A stretch of 35,678 nt of DNA from JACQKD01 sp964614265. Lineage in GTDB: Bacteria > Patescibacteriota > Minisyncoccia > Phycocordibacterales > UBA918. The notes below the pieces were generated by a model that saw only the letters and a list, made by a program, of their open reading frames with translations, searched no databases and was not told where the DNA came from. Shown here piece by piece: positions 8,322 through 15,876 of the stretch. Every line of letters begins with the position of its first letter. Within the stretch, counting starts at the first letter, position 1. The stretch spans positions 1 through 35,678 of the forward strand of contig CAZTKT010000003.1 in NCBI GenBank assembly GCA_964614265.1, read 5' to 3'. The translations under genes were made by a program, and so were the position numbers.

Positions 8322-10304
8322 TTATTGTTGCTGGAGACGAGTAATGAGCTCAAGAAGTGCGTCCGAGGACGTGGTGAGGATCAGTGTCGTTTTATTGAGG
8401 AAGGCGTAGAGTATACGTTCCTTGCCTTCCTGGTCGTAGAGGATGCGGACGTCGACATTTTGGAGAGTGGTATCAACGAACTTCGCCCCATAGGGTGTTG
8501 CGGAAGTGAGTGGTTCCCCGAAGAGTGGTGTGAGATCCGTACTGATAAATGGTTCCCACTCGAGCATACCAGCAAATGCAGTAGTAAATTGTGCTGTCTT
8601 AAATATAAAGAACGGACTGGTGCCATTGTATGCGCCAAACATCATTTCCTCGCTGAGGTTGCGAATAAAGGATCCTGGAGCACGCGGGTTGAGGGCGGAG
8701 AAGAAGTCACTTGTGGCGACAGCGGATTTCATTGTGGCACTGTCCGTACCACTTAGGTAAATCTGTGTTATCCCCGTGCGCGTGCTACCAACACTCGTCT
8801 TTAGTGTTTCGAGTAAGGTGGCATGGTTCGTAGCGAATGGTGCCGGGACTTGAGAGTCAATAGCAATAAATGTTGCGATGTGCACAGCCTCGTCGTTTGT
8901 TTGGGGATGTGTTTTTGCGTACCAAAAGAATCCGAGTCCAGTGACCGCAATAATAGTGACCATAATAATTCCAGCGATCACAAATGGTCGTGCGGAGACA
9001 GATGATGGTGTGGAGCGCACAATGTCCTGTTTCTTTTCTGCACGTCGTATTGCCTCCGCTGCGATAATCTCGGTGATTGAGCGCTGGTGTTCGGCGACAT
9101 CTTCGAGCGCATCACTACGATACGTATGGACGGGGGTCGCCTTTTTCAATACAAATTGTGGTGGTGTAAAGGCATGATCTCGCGATGGTGTAACCACAGG
9201 GGGTGTCTCATCAATGGGTGGCGCGTGCATCGTGAGTAATCTTTCGATCGCATCGTGTCGGCGCGCAGCCATCCCACTGCCCTCCTCTGGGGTTGGTTGT
9301 AGTGGTTCGGTGGGTACCGCAGATATTGGCTGTGGTGTAACCACAGGGGCAATATCGGAGACACCGTATGGTAAAGTCGTTGCGGGACGTCGCATCACCA
9401 ATGGGGCCGACGGATGTTGCGCAGGTGCACGTGTTGGTTCAGGTTGCAAGGGCGTATATGTTTTTTTAGGATGCGTGTGTGTTGCCGTTGGCGCAACATC
9501 TCGTATGAGGATCTTGCTTGGGTGACTGGGCTCGTGTGTGGCCACTGAAACTGGTGGATATGCCGCACGCGCTTGTTTGATGCCCATTTGATCAGTACGT
9601 ACTTGGTGTTGTGGATCATCCAGCGTTGAAGCCCATTGGGGCGCGCTTGGTGTGGCCAAACGTGCGACTGAGGATGATGTTTTTGTTGCCTGTGCCACGT
9701 CACGCGCAAAGGTACGCAGTTTTTCTACTACTGCATGACGATCATCCTGTGGCGCAATCGCGCTTTGCTTCCGCGCCGCGCCTATAGTATGTGCCCGTGT
9801 TTCTGGGGGCGGTAACGTTTGTTTTGTTGCCTGTGCTGGATTTGTAAGAGAGTCTTTTTGTTCAGCCACCCATGCGGTAAAGGACTCATTGAGCGCTTTC
9901 CCCAGACTCCACTGCTTTTTTTTCGTCTCGGTTATAATTGTTCCCTCCGGAGCCATACCGTGTGCTTCAGCCCTAATTTCAAATGGCGTATGCTGATCGG
10001 TTGGATGTGGATATGGTAGTGGAGGCATCACAATAGACAACGGAATTGTTCGTAGTGTCTGTCGTGCGGGTGCAGGCATGACGAGGACGGGGTGCATCCC
10101 TACGGGTTCCTTACGTACGGTGCTCTGTGGTGTTGGTGGTGATACTGTTGTCGGGTTGCCAAGAAAAACCCCGTTGTCCTTGGCAACAGCCACCTTTGGG
10201 AGCTGGCTCTGTGGCTCACTCGTTGGTGCTTGTGCGCGTCGTACATCATCCGCGAACGTCCGTATATGTCGTACGAGTGTCGATTTGTTACCCTGCTCAG
10301 TCAT
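8322..10304 (-). CDS. large Pro/Thr-rich single-pass membrane protein, unknown function
   Basis: A 660-aa protein. Residues 1 to about 430 are low-complexity, rich in Pro, Thr, Ala and Gln, with no recognisable fold and several near-repeated segments (RTFADDVRRAQ at 15-25 recurs as RTFARDVAQAT near 190, and RHDAIERLLTM resembles both). One transmembrane helix lies at about 441-462 (VIAGIIMVTIIAVTGLGFFW). The last roughly 195 residues form a compact domain predicted outside the membrane, with YNGTSPFFIFKTAQF and FVDTTLQNVDVRILYD as conspicuous stretches. The pattern (cytosolic disordered arm, TM, small outer domain) recurs in Patescibacteria, but I know no function. ATG 10304 is supported by a GATACT box 8 nt upstream. 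A role at the envelope is inferred only from topology. Confidence 0.8.
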   Translation of the reverse strand: MTEQGNKSTLVRHIRTFADDVRRAQAPTSEPQSQLPKVAVAKDNGVFLGNPTTVSPPTPQSTVRKEPVGMHPVLVMPAPARQTLRTIPLSIVMPPLPYPHPTDQHTPFEIRAEAHGMAPEGTIITETKKKQWSLGKALNESFTAWVAEQKDSLTNPAQATKQTLPPPETRAHTIGAARKQSAIAPQDDRHAVVEKLRTFARDVAQATKTSSSVARLATPSAPQWASTLDDPQHQVRTDQMGIKQARAAYPPVSVATHEPSHPSKILIRDVAPTATHTHPKKTYTPLQPEPTRAPAQHPSAPLVMRRPATTLPYGVSDIAPVVTPQPISAVPTEPLQPTPEEGSGMAARRHDAIERLLTMHAPPIDETPPVVTPSRDHAFTPPQFVLKKATPVHTYRSDALEDVAEHQRSITEIIAAEAIRRAEKKQDIVRSTPSSVSARPFVIAGIIMVTIIAVTGLGFFWYAKTHPQTNDEAVHIATFIAIDSQVPAPFATNHATLLETLKTSVGSTRTGITQIYLSGTDSATMKSAVATSDFFSALNPRAPGSFIRNLSEEMMFGAYNGTSPFFIFKTAQFTTAFAGMLEWEPFISTDLTPLFGEPLTSATPYGAKFVDTTLQNVDVRILYDQEGKERILYAFLNKTTLILTTSSDALLELITRLQQQ

Positions 10305-10312
10305 TGCAATCT

Positions 10313-10318
10313 AGTATC
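10313..10318 (-). promoter_or_regulatory. -10 box GATACT, predicted leaderless start
   Basis: GATACT on the minus strand ends 8 nt before ATG 10304; no clear -35 hexamer. Confidence 0.5.
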
Positions 10319-10395
10319 GCACAGCTCTTGAGTCTTTACGATCATCTATCGATGATAGTGTAGCCACAACCTTGTTTTTAGGGGTACATTTTTGC

Positions 10396-10995
10396 CTATT
10401 CCCCATGTACATCCTCTGAAGAATTTTCTCCTACGTCCTCACTGTCACCACCACCGATGTAATTCTGGAGTTGTTTTCGGAATCCCGTTTTTCGACTGAT
10501 AAGGTACGTAGAAGGGTCCTCGTCCATATCAGTAAAATCATCAGCACTTTCACGTAACCGTGCAGATGACGAACGACCAAATGCGATGACCTCTACCTGA
10601 CAGCCTTCTGCACGAATGTGCTCTACAAGTGGGACAAAATCCCCATCCCCAGTCGCAAGGATGATCGTATCAACTTTTTTTGCGTACTTGATCGCATCAA
10701 GTGCCATGCCAACATCCCAATCTGCTTTTTTCGCACCACCAAAAAATATCTGGAGATCTTTCGTTTTTGTTTCAATTCCTATTTTCCCGAGAGCCTCAAA
10801 GAACGCCTGTTCCTCGCCACTTTCTGTAGTGACTACATACGCAAGCGCACGCACCAGCTTCCTATCTGCGAGTGCCTGAGTGAGCACTGCACTGAAATTC
10901 ACCTTTGAATGGTAGATATTTTTCGCACTATGGTAGAGATTCTGGGTATCAATAAACACAGCAACGCGTTGTTCTTTGTGTCGTACAATGCTCAT
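10396..10995 (-). CDS. NYN (LabA/DUF88) domain putative ribonuclease
   Basis: A 199-aa protein whose residues 10-150 form a NYN/PIN-like nuclease domain. The acidic metal-binding residues are in place: D16 (VFIDTQN), D92/D94 and D100 (ADWDVGMALDA), and D117/D119 (ATGDGDF). The family cleaves RNA, and its members act in RNA decay or in regulation such as cyanobacterial LabA. The C-terminal 45 residues are Asp/Glu-rich and probably disordered. Start ATG 10995 follows a very AT-rich stretch with several possible -10 boxes; no Shine-Dalgarno sequence. It stands alone, separated by about 90 nt from the next minus gene. Substrate unknown. Confidence 0.87.
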   Translation of the reverse strand: MSIVRHKEQRVAVFIDTQNLYHSAKNIYHSKVNFSAVLTQALADRKLVRALAYVVTTESGEEQAFFEALGKIGIETKTKDLQIFFGGAKKADWDVGMALDAIKYAKKVDTIILATGDGDFVPLVEHIRAEGCQVEVIAFGRSSSARLRESADDFTDMDEDPSTYLISRKTGFRKQLQNYIGGGDSEDVGENSSEDVHGE

Positions 10996-11169
10996 ATAAA
11001 TAACTTAAAAACTATATATAAAAATAATAGTACCACCTCAATACCTGCACTTATGTGCAGTACGACATAGTGTGAATGTCTCGTGAATGTCTATGGGGAG
11101 TTGCATGCCCACACACGTCAGTAACACCCCCACTACCTCTCATAGTAGCATAGTCACGCTCGCAGTGTA

Positions 11170-11436
11170 CTATTTCCTGAGCCCCAGTTTCTTGGTGATT
11201 GTTGCGTACGCACGCTTGTTGTGCTGCTCGAGATATTTAAGGTGTTTACGGCGGTCCGCGACCATCTGCAACAGCCCACGACGTGAGTGGATGTCCTTTT
11301 TATGTTTACGGAGGTGTGTGCCAAGCTCGTCGATTTGTTTTGAAATGAGCGCAACCTGCACTTCTGGTGAGCCAGTGTCAGTATCGTGACGTTTTACGTC
11401 TTTTATTACATTCTGTTTCTTTCGTGCGGTTAACAT
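11170..11436 (-). CDS. rpsO: 30S ribosomal protein uS15
   Basis: 88 aa, the standard length. The S15 signature is intact: HDTDTGSPEVQVALIS, the loop-helix LRKHKKDIHSRRGLLQMVADRRK and the terminal LKYLEQHNKRAYATITKKLG. It binds the three-way junction of 16S rRNA helices 20-22 as a primary assembly protein. It is the only gene here with both a good promoter (TTGCAT-17-TATGCT) and a longer leader of roughly 58 nt. In other bacteria S15 represses its own mRNA through leader structure, so autoregulation is possible but not shown. The expected downstream partner pnp is absent; this lineage instead carries RNase Y in the window. Confidence 0.96.
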   Translation of the reverse strand: MLTARKKQNVIKDVKRHDTDTGSPEVQVALISKQIDELGTHLRKHKKDIHSRRGLLQMVADRRKHLKYLEQHNKRAYATITKKLGLRK

Positions 11437-11501
11437 ACGAGATGTGGTTGATTAAAGCATGATGGGGCTACTGATAGCGTAGTACTCCTCCTTCACTAGG
11501 G

Positions 11502-11530
11502 AGCATACCACATATTGACAAATTATGCAA
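11502..11530 (-). promoter_or_regulatory. rpsO promoter, TTGCAT-17-TATGCT
   Basis: On the minus strand TTGCAT (11530-11525), a 17-bp spacer and TATGCT (11507-11502) form a good sigma-70-type promoter. The predicted start near 11495 gives a leader of about 58 nt. The leader contains AAGGAGGAG far from the start codon and a small CTAC/GTAG stem, possibly regulatory. Confidence 0.7.
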
Positions 11531-11570
11531 GCGTGTTGTGTTTCTGGGCACTGAAGCCCTCAGTCAAGAT

Positions 11571-11621
11571 ATATCCTGGTATATCCTGGGTACTGTCACC
11601 CTGAGTGGGTACGGTGTACCC
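11571..11621. repeat. tandem decamer and palindrome between rpsO and the recombinase gene
   Basis: A 10-bp tandem direct repeat (ATATCCTGGT then ATATCCTGGG, 11571-11590) is followed by GGGTACTGTCACCC and by the perfect inverted repeat GGGTAC-GGT-GTACCC (11607-11621). The cluster lies between the divergent rpsO and recombinase promoters, where a regulator could bind. No T-tract follows, so a terminator is unlikely. Confidence 0.5.
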
Positions 11622-11640
11622 CCGTTTCTCCCTGAAAGGG

Positions 11641-11646
11641 TATACT
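11641..11646 (+). promoter_or_regulatory. -10 box TATACT before the recombinase gene
   Basis: TATACT ends 13 nt before ATG 11660, giving a predicted leader of only about 6 nt. No clear -35. Confidence 0.5.
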
Positions 11647-11659
11647 GTACACACCAGAT

Positions 11660-12619
11660 ATGAATGTACAGGATCTCAAACGTCAGTTTCTTGAATATTT
11701 GGAGATTGAAAAAGGCCGCAGTCTGCATACTGTGGCAAATTATGATCGGTATCTTGATCGTTTTCTTGCCCATACAAAAGCAACGCGACCAGAAGAAATA
11801 ACAGAGACTGCTGTCCGCGACTATCGCCTGTGGCTCAATCGTCAACCGGGGACTCACAGCGATGTACGGCATGAGACACTTAGTCGACGTACACAAAATT
11901 ACTACCTCATTGCGTTGCGGGCGTTTTTGAAATATATGAGACGACATGGGGTTCGTTCGCTGAACCCTGAGGTGATTGAGTTGGCAAAGGTGGGTGAACG
12001 TTCACTCGATTTAATTACCCCCACAGAATTACACCGTTTGCTCGCTGCGCCAGAGCGTAACACTATTCAGGGGTTACGTGATCGAGCGCTGTTTGAGCTC
12101 CTGTTCTCAACAGGATTACGGGTGTCAGAACTGTGCTCTCTCTCTATAGATTCTATTGATCTCTCGCGTGACGAGTTCTCTATTCGTGGAAAAGGAGACA
12201 AAGTGCGAGTGGTGTTTCTCTCTGAACAGGCGAAGGACGCTGTTGGTGCGTATGTGGCGGCTCGGACGGACATGCAGGATTCTCTATTCATACAGCACAA
12301 GAATATACCCACGAATATACCCACGTCGGGCACCATGCCCTCTGTGGCACCACGAGGGAAGTCACGGGAGGGAGGACTGTCCCCGCGTGCTGTGCAACGG
12401 ATCGTCAAACACTATGCCATCAAAGCAGGTATCACCCGCAAGGTCACCCCCCACGTGATTCGTCATAGTTTTGCGACTGATCTTCTCTCAAACGGTGCGG
12501 ATCTGCGCTCAGTACAAGCGCTTCTCGGTCATGCGAACATTACTACCACACAGATTTATACGCATGTAACTGATACTCATCTACGGGACATACACAAACG
12601 GTTCCACGGTAAGCACTAG
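11660..12619 (+). CDS. xerC/xerD-like: Xer-type tyrosine recombinase
   Basis: A 319-aa tyrosine recombinase with an N-terminal SAM-like core-binding domain (about 1-95) and a C-terminal catalytic domain. The catalytic set is complete: R154 (TGLRVSEL), a lysine in GKGDK (178/181), H265-x-x-R268 (HVIRHSF), H291 (LLGHANI) and the nucleophile Y300 (TQIYTHV). XerC/D resolves chromosome dimers at dif, and single-Xer systems exist; element-borne integrases share this fold, but the close Xer-like architecture and housekeeping neighbours favour a cellular role. A 12-bp tandem repeat at 12301-12324 has inserted four residues (NIPTNIPT) in the loop between the catalytic Lys and the HxxR box. About 20 further non-conserved residues follow. 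Confidence 0.9.
   Translation: MNVQDLKRQFLEYLEIEKGRSLHTVANYDRYLDRFLAHTKATRPEEITETAVRDYRLWLNRQPGTHSDVRHETLSRRTQNYYLIALRAFLKYMRRHGVRSLNPEVIELAKVGERSLDLITPTELHRLLAAPERNTIQGLRDRALFELLFSTGLRVSELCSLSIDSIDLSRDEFSIRGKGDKVRVVFLSEQAKDAVGAYVAARTDMQDSLFIQHKNIPTNIPTSGTMPSVAPRGKSREGGLSPRAVQRIVKHYAIKAGITRKVTPHVIRHSFATDLLSNGADLRSVQALLGHANITTTQIYTHVTDTHLRDIHKRFHGKH
12301..12324 (+). repeat. 12-bp tandem duplication inside the recombinase gene
   Basis: GAATATACCCAC occurs twice head-to-tail (12301-12312, 12313-12324). The repeat is in frame and encodes NIPT twice in a surface loop. It could expand or contract by slippage without breaking the frame. Confidence 0.85.
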
Positions 12620-12658
12620 CAAAGAGAGGGCGTATCTGTTGCAGATTTTTGTCCAGTG

Positions 12659-12664
12659 TATACT
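12659..12664 (+). promoter_or_regulatory. -10 box TATACT before xth
   Basis: TATACT ends 6 nt before ATG 12671, predicting a leaderless mRNA. It rules out the longer frame beginning at 12656, whose start lies before this box. Confidence 0.6.
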
Positions 12665-12670
12665 AGAGCA

Positions 12671-13471
12671 ATGAAAATTATCTCGTGGAATGTCAACGGT
12701 ATTCGCGCCGTCATACAAAAAGACGCATTGGCCTCCGTGCTCACAGAACATCAGCCTGATATTATTTGTTTCCAGGAAACAAAGGCGGATCAGTCACAAG
12801 TACCACGCCTGTTGCCTGAGTATCATGAGTACTGGTCTTCTGCAGACAAAAAGGGTTATTCTGGTACAGCTATTTTTACCAAACAGGCAGCGCTCTCAGC
12901 ACAATACGGCTTACCGGAAGCATATCGACAGCAGTACCAACTCTCTGATCAGTATGGGGACACCACAAAAGAGGGTCGTGTGGTGACGCTTGAATTTCAA
13001 CAGTTCTATATCAGTACTGTATATACGCCAAACGCAAAAGATGATTTAAGCCGCCTCCCTGTTCGACAACAGTGGGATCGTGCATATAGAGACTTCGTAA
13101 CTTCGTTGGAGAAACAGAAACCCGTTATTATGTGTGGTGATTTTAACGTCGCACACACCGCGGAAGACCTCGCACGACCAAAAGAGAACGAGGGTAAAAA
13201 AGGGTTCACCACGGAAGAACGATCTGGCTTTGATGCGCTCCTTAAGGCAGGATTTGTAGATACATTTCGTCAGGTACACTCTGGCAGTGGCTTTTACACT
13301 TGGTGGTCGCACTGGGGTGGTGCCCGTGCACGGAACGTGGGGTGGCGTATTGATTACGTGCTTCTCTCTGCAGCAGTACAACAGGTACTACAACATGCCG
13401 ATATCCACCCTGCAACTATGGGGAGCGACCACTGTCCAGTGTCTATTGAAATCGATATGTCCTTTACATAA
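12671..13471 (+). CDS. xth: exonuclease III family AP endonuclease
   Basis: 266 aa, typical of the Xth/ExoA family, which incises DNA at abasic sites and removes 3' blocks in base-excision repair. Endonuclease/exonuclease/phosphatase motifs are complete: N8 (SWNVNGIRA), E36 (CFQETKA), Y118, D157/N159 (GDFNVAH), D228 (RIDYVL) and the terminal GSDHCP with D253-H254. Start chosen at ATG 12671, 6 nt after TATACT. The stop codon lies inside one arm of a 15-bp inverted repeat, and a strong terminator follows 280 nt later. Convergent with cca. Confidence 0.95.
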   Translation: MKIISWNVNGIRAVIQKDALASVLTEHQPDIICFQETKADQSQVPRLLPEYHEYWSSADKKGYSGTAIFTKQAALSAQYGLPEAYRQQYQLSDQYGDTTKEGRVVTLEFQQFYISTVYTPNAKDDLSRLPVRQQWDRAYRDFVTSLEKQKPVIMCGDFNVAHTAEDLARPKENEGKKGFTTEERSGFDALLKAGFVDTFRQVHSGSGFYTWWSHWGGARARNVGWRIDYVLLSAAVQQVLQHADIHPATMGSDHCPVSIEIDMSFT

Positions 13472-13523
13472 TGGACATGAGTTATACACAGGTTGTCCTT
13501 TACAACAGTATGTAAAGGACATA
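13456..13523. repeat. nested inverted repeats built on TGTCCTTTACA over the xth stop codon
   Basis: TATGTCCTTTACATA (13456-13470), which contains the xth stop codon, is perfectly complementary to 13509-13523. A third copy of TGTCCTTTACA (13494-13504) pairs perfectly with 13511-13521 across a 6-nt loop, so two alternative hairpins compete for the same arm. No T-tract follows. The core octamer recurs near yraN and next to a DnaA box. Confidence 0.8.
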
Positions 13524-13836
13524 CTCTATAGACAGGCCAGAAAGGCTAGGTTTTAAACCGAATTGTTCTTTACACATAAAAATAAGTAACTCGCTTCCCC
13601 ACGCGGGTTGCCTTAGTTCTTTAAGGACATCCATTATGAGTGTGGATATGAACGTGTGAGCCGTCCTTTGTTGCTGAACCATTTTTTACTATATTTTTTC
13701 GGCACCTAAAGACGGCTTGCACTGACAAGCACACTCGCTCCCCCACCCCACTTCAAAGCCCGAACAATCGGGTGCTGTCTCGATACAGCGATCGATTGTT
13801 CGGGCTTTATTTATACAGTACGAGGACACTCCTCTG
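13472..13836. other. convergent intergenic region xth / cca
   Basis: 365 nt without a credible gene. It contains the TGTCCTTTACA palindromes, a DnaA-like TTATACACA (13482-13490), a second DnaA-like nonamer TGTGGATAT (13641-13649) and a long terminator (13755-13808). A stretch around 13590-13740 has several short G/C complementary blocks and could specify a small RNA ending at the terminator, but I recognise no known family. Confidence 0.45.
13755..13808 (+). terminator. long hairpin terminator between xth and cca
   Basis: A perfect 16-bp stem pairs 13755-13770 with 13793-13808 (core GCCCGAACAATCG). The loop contains its own 5-bp stem GCTGT/ACAGC. On the plus strand it runs into TTTATTTATA. 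It probably ends plus-strand transcription from xth and may also stop minus-strand readthrough. Confidence 0.85.
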
Positions 13837-15309
13837 TTATGCCACCCCGTGTTTCTTTTGGATCTCATAAATGGCCCGTCCTTCTTCTGTTAGTTGCTTT
13901 TCCCTCCCCCCCTCCCCCCTTTTTTTAAGCACCCCTTCCGGTAGTTGTACCAAACACCGTGCCTCTTTTGTTAAAAAATCTGCTACATTTTTCTTGGGAT
14001 CTTCAAGCACCAGTTCAAGGAGTGCATTAAGAATATACCCTATCTTTGGGCCGGGTTTTTCTCCCGTCAGCTCCATAATATGTTTTCCGTCTATCTTTAG
14101 CATTTTGACTGAAATTGGATCTCGTAAGGCTTCCTCAACCATTGCTTTATATTTTCTGAACCGAAAGGGTTGTTCCTTGGGTCTTCCTGTGCCAATTCGG
14201 TCACAGATACGTAAATTGAGTAATTCCCAGATGTGTTCAGGACCGACATTTTGGATCATACGACGTACTGCCGAGAGCGTAATCGTGTCCGGATCAGAGA
14301 AAAACATGTGCCATCGCACCAAATTACTTACCAAATCGACTGTTTCACGTGGAAACTTCAGTGCACCGAGTGCTTTTCGTGTGACACGCGCCCCCACAAC
14401 CTCATGCCCATAAAACGTCCAGTTTTGTTTTATCTCTGACCAGCGACGCGTTTCAGGCTTCGCCACATCATGGAAGAGTGCCGCAAGCCTGATGTGTAGG
14501 GGCCACTTTTTGTCCGCAGAATGCTGTAGGGTGCGTAGAAGGTGTTCATAGACATGAAAAGCATGAGCCTGATTTTGTTCTACCCCAATTCCCCGAAGTA
14601 GTTCTGGTGCGATATAGGTAAGTAACCCCAATTTTTCACAGAGTAGGATTCCTTGCATAGGTAGGTTTGAGTTCAGAATACGGACAAACTCATCTCGTAT
14701 TCGCTCTTTTGAAATACGGCTTAGATTAAGAGCATTTTGTGTGATCGCGACCATTGTTTCAGCGTCGATAACAAAATCAAGCTCGACCGAAAGCCGTACC
14801 GCACGCATCATGCGAAGTGCGTCTTCTGCGAATCGATCTGCGGGATTGCCCACTGCCCGAATACATTTCTGTTGAATATCGTGCATTCCATCAAAGTTAT
14901 CAACAATGGTTTCATGTGAAACACTGTACGCGAGGGCATTGATGGTGAAATCTCTGCGCTTCAGGTCATCGTCGAGTGAGTTACTGAATGAGACGGTATC
15001 TGGTCGTCTCGCGTCAGAATATATGGATTCAGTGCGATAGGGAGTAATTTCTACAATTTTAAGGCTTGGGTCCTCTGTGTCTATGACTATACCTACGGTT
15101 CCAAAATCGTTATTTTGAAATGTTTCTTCAAATAATCCCACAATTGCTTCCGGCCGTGCATTTGTCGTCATGTCCCAATCTTTTGGGGTTTTTCCAAGAC
15201 TCAAATCACGTACACAGCCACCAACTAGATATGCCTCATACCCCGCTTTTTGAAGTGTGTCAGAAACTCGCCGTATTTCTAAGGGGATGTGTGCATTACG
15301 TATAGACAT
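13837..15309 (-). CDS. cca: CCA-adding tRNA nucleotidyltransferase with HD domain
   Basis: 490 aa, class II polymerase beta superfamily. The nucleotidyltransferase head has VGGCVRD (29-35) and the metal-binding D45-W-D47 (KDWDMTT), followed by RRDFTINALAY (118-128) and the neck AEDALRMMRAVRL (161-173). An HD phosphohydrolase domain (LFHDVAKPETRR, H280-D281) and a C-terminal tail follow. It adds or repairs the 3'-CCA of tRNAs, although the four tRNA genes in this window already encode CCA, so repair is the likely main role. Longer than E. coli Cca (412 aa). Start ATG 15309; a TATTAC-like -10 box lies just upstream. Two parS-like sites (14341, 14908) lie inside its coding sequence. Confidence 0.94.
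   Translation of the reverse strand: MSIRNAHIPLEIRRVSDTLQKAGYEAYLVGGCVRDLSLGKTPKDWDMTTNARPEAIVGLFEETFQNNDFGTVGIVIDTEDPSLKIVEITPYRTESIYSDARRPDTVSFSNSLDDDLKRRDFTINALAYSVSHETIVDNFDGMHDIQQKCIRAVGNPADRFAEDALRMMRAVRLSVELDFVIDAETMVAITQNALNLSRISKERIRDEFVRILNSNLPMQGILLCEKLGLLTYIAPELLRGIGVEQNQAHAFHVYEHLLRTLQHSADKKWPLHIRLAALFHDVAKPETRRWSEIKQNWTFYGHEVVGARVTRKALGALKFPRETVDLVSNLVRWHMFFSDPDTITLSAVRRMIQNVGPEHIWELLNLRICDRIGTGRPKEQPFRFRKYKAMVEEALRDPISVKMLKIDGKHIMELTGEKPGPKIGYILNALLELVLEDPKKNVADFLTKEARCLVQLPEGVLKKRGEGGREKQLTEEGRAIYEIQKKHGVA
14341..14356. promoter_or_regulatory. parS-like site A (13/16)
   Basis: TGTTTCACGTGGAAAC inside cca. The first 11 bases equal the ParB-binding consensus TGTTTCACGTGAAACA; the right half is shifted by one inserted G. 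It is the weakest of the cluster in symmetry but has a perfect left half-site. Confidence 0.4.
14908..14923. promoter_or_regulatory. parS-like site B (14/16)
   Basis: GGTTTCATGTGAAACA within cca; it differs from the universal parS consensus only at positions 1 and 8. Confidence 0.6.
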
Positions 15310-15330
15310 ATTCTCATTGTAATATTTTTT

Positions 15331-15359
15331 TTGCCATTTCCCTAGTAAACGCGTATGAT
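15331..15359 (+). promoter_or_regulatory. tRNA-Arg promoter, TTGCCA-17-TATGAT
   Basis: TTGCCA (15331-15336), a 17-bp spacer and TATGAT (15354-15359). The predicted start near 15366 lies about 20 nt before the mature tRNA-Arg. It is one of the best -35/-10 pairs in the window. Confidence 0.75.
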
Positions 15360-15386
15360 GGGTGGGTTGTCTCTATGAAGGGGCAT

Positions 15387-15461
15387 GCACCCGTAGTGAA
15401 ATGGATATCACGACTGACTTCGGATCAGTTATTGTGGGTTCGAATCCTGCCGGGTGCACCA
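15387..15461 (+). tRNA. trnR(ucg): tRNA-Arg (anticodon TCG)
   Basis: 75 nt including encoded CCA. Acceptor stem GCACCCG/CGGGTGC, anticodon stem ACTGA/TCAGT around the loop CTTCGGA (anticodon TCG), and T arm with GGTTCGAAT. It reads CGA and, with wobble, other CGN codons. It has its own promoter and an immediate terminator, so it is a single-gene unit. Confidence 0.95.
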
Positions 15462-15462
15462 A

Positions 15463-15499
15463 AAGAAATAGAACTCGCCTCAGGCGAGTTCTATTTCTT
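15463..15499 (+). terminator. terminator of tRNA-Arg
   Basis: A perfect 17-bp stem (15463-15479 with 15483-15499, core AGAACTCGCC, loop TCA) begins 2 nt after the tRNA. Its descending arm ends in CTATTTCTT, supplying a partial U-tract. Confidence 0.85.
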
Positions 15500-15541
15500 A
15501 TCAGGATTTAAGCCACACTGTGCACTTGTATGTTGAACTAG

Positions 15542-15558
15542 GGCACACACCGTGTGCC
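15542..15558 (+). repeat. GC-rich hairpin between the tRNA-Arg and tRNA-Gly units
   Basis: GGCACAC-ACC-GTGTGCC, a perfect 7-bp stem located just before the tRNA-Gly(GCC) -10 box. Possibly a second transcription barrier; no T-tract. Confidence 0.6.
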
Positions 15559-15576
15559 AAGAACACCGAGATATAG

Positions 15577-15582
15577 TATACT
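15577..15582 (+). promoter_or_regulatory. -10 box of tRNA-Gly(GCC)
   Basis: TATACT 19 nt before the mature 5' end of the tRNA. No strong -35 hexamer. Confidence 0.5.
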
Positions 15583-15601
15583 TTATTTGTAGTAGTGTTT
15601 T

Positions 15602-15675
15602 GCGGCCATGGTTAAGTGGTATAACACGTCCTTGCCAAGGACGATTCGGGAGTTCGATTCTCCCTGGCCGCACCA
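15602..15675 (+). tRNA. trnG(gcc): tRNA-Gly (anticodon GCC)
   Basis: 74 nt with encoded CCA. Acceptor stem GCGGCCA/TGGCCGC, anticodon stem CGTCC/GGACG enclosing TTGCCAA (anticodon GCC), T arm GGGAG-TTCGATT-CTCCC. It reads GGC/GGT. The minus-strand frame running through this tRNA is a typical tRNA-antisense artefact and is not annotated. Confidence 0.96.
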
Positions 15676-15757
15676 ACCCCAGGCAGATTTTCACTGGCAG
15701 TTCGTGGTAATTTGTCAGAAAAGGATCGGGGTATGGATGCTCGAAAGAACAGGGTTG

Positions 15758-15773
15758 TGTGTCATGTGAAACC
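15758..15773. promoter_or_regulatory. parS-like site C (13/16)
   Basis: TGTGTCATGTGAAACC in the intergenic region; mismatches to the parS consensus at positions 4, 8 and 16. Confidence 0.45.
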
Positions 15774-15847
15774 ATAGGATATATAGGACAGTATACATTA
15801 CCGTGCCTATACGTGAAAGGTGTCCTATGTAAAAACCTTTGTGTGCC

Positions 15848-15876
15848 TGTGGAAAACTAAGTGGATATGTGGATAA
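15848..15876 (-). promoter_or_regulatory. tandem DnaA-box-like nonamers
   Basis: Three nonamers in the same orientation: TGTGGAAAA (8/9), AGTGGATAT (7/9) and TGTGGATAA (9/9, the reverse complement of TTATCCACA). Spacings are 12 and 8 nt start to start. Tandem DnaA boxes next to AT-rich DNA are typical of oriC. Confidence 0.5.

Noticed and set aside
13500..13682. 60-codon minus frame between xth and cca
   Set aside because: No start signals, ends inside the palindromic repeats, no recognisable features.
15491..15775. Minus-strand open frame through tRNA-Gly(GCC)
   Set aside because: Its protein-like middle (RIELPNRPWQG) is simply the tRNA read antisense, a well-known annotation artefact; no start signals.
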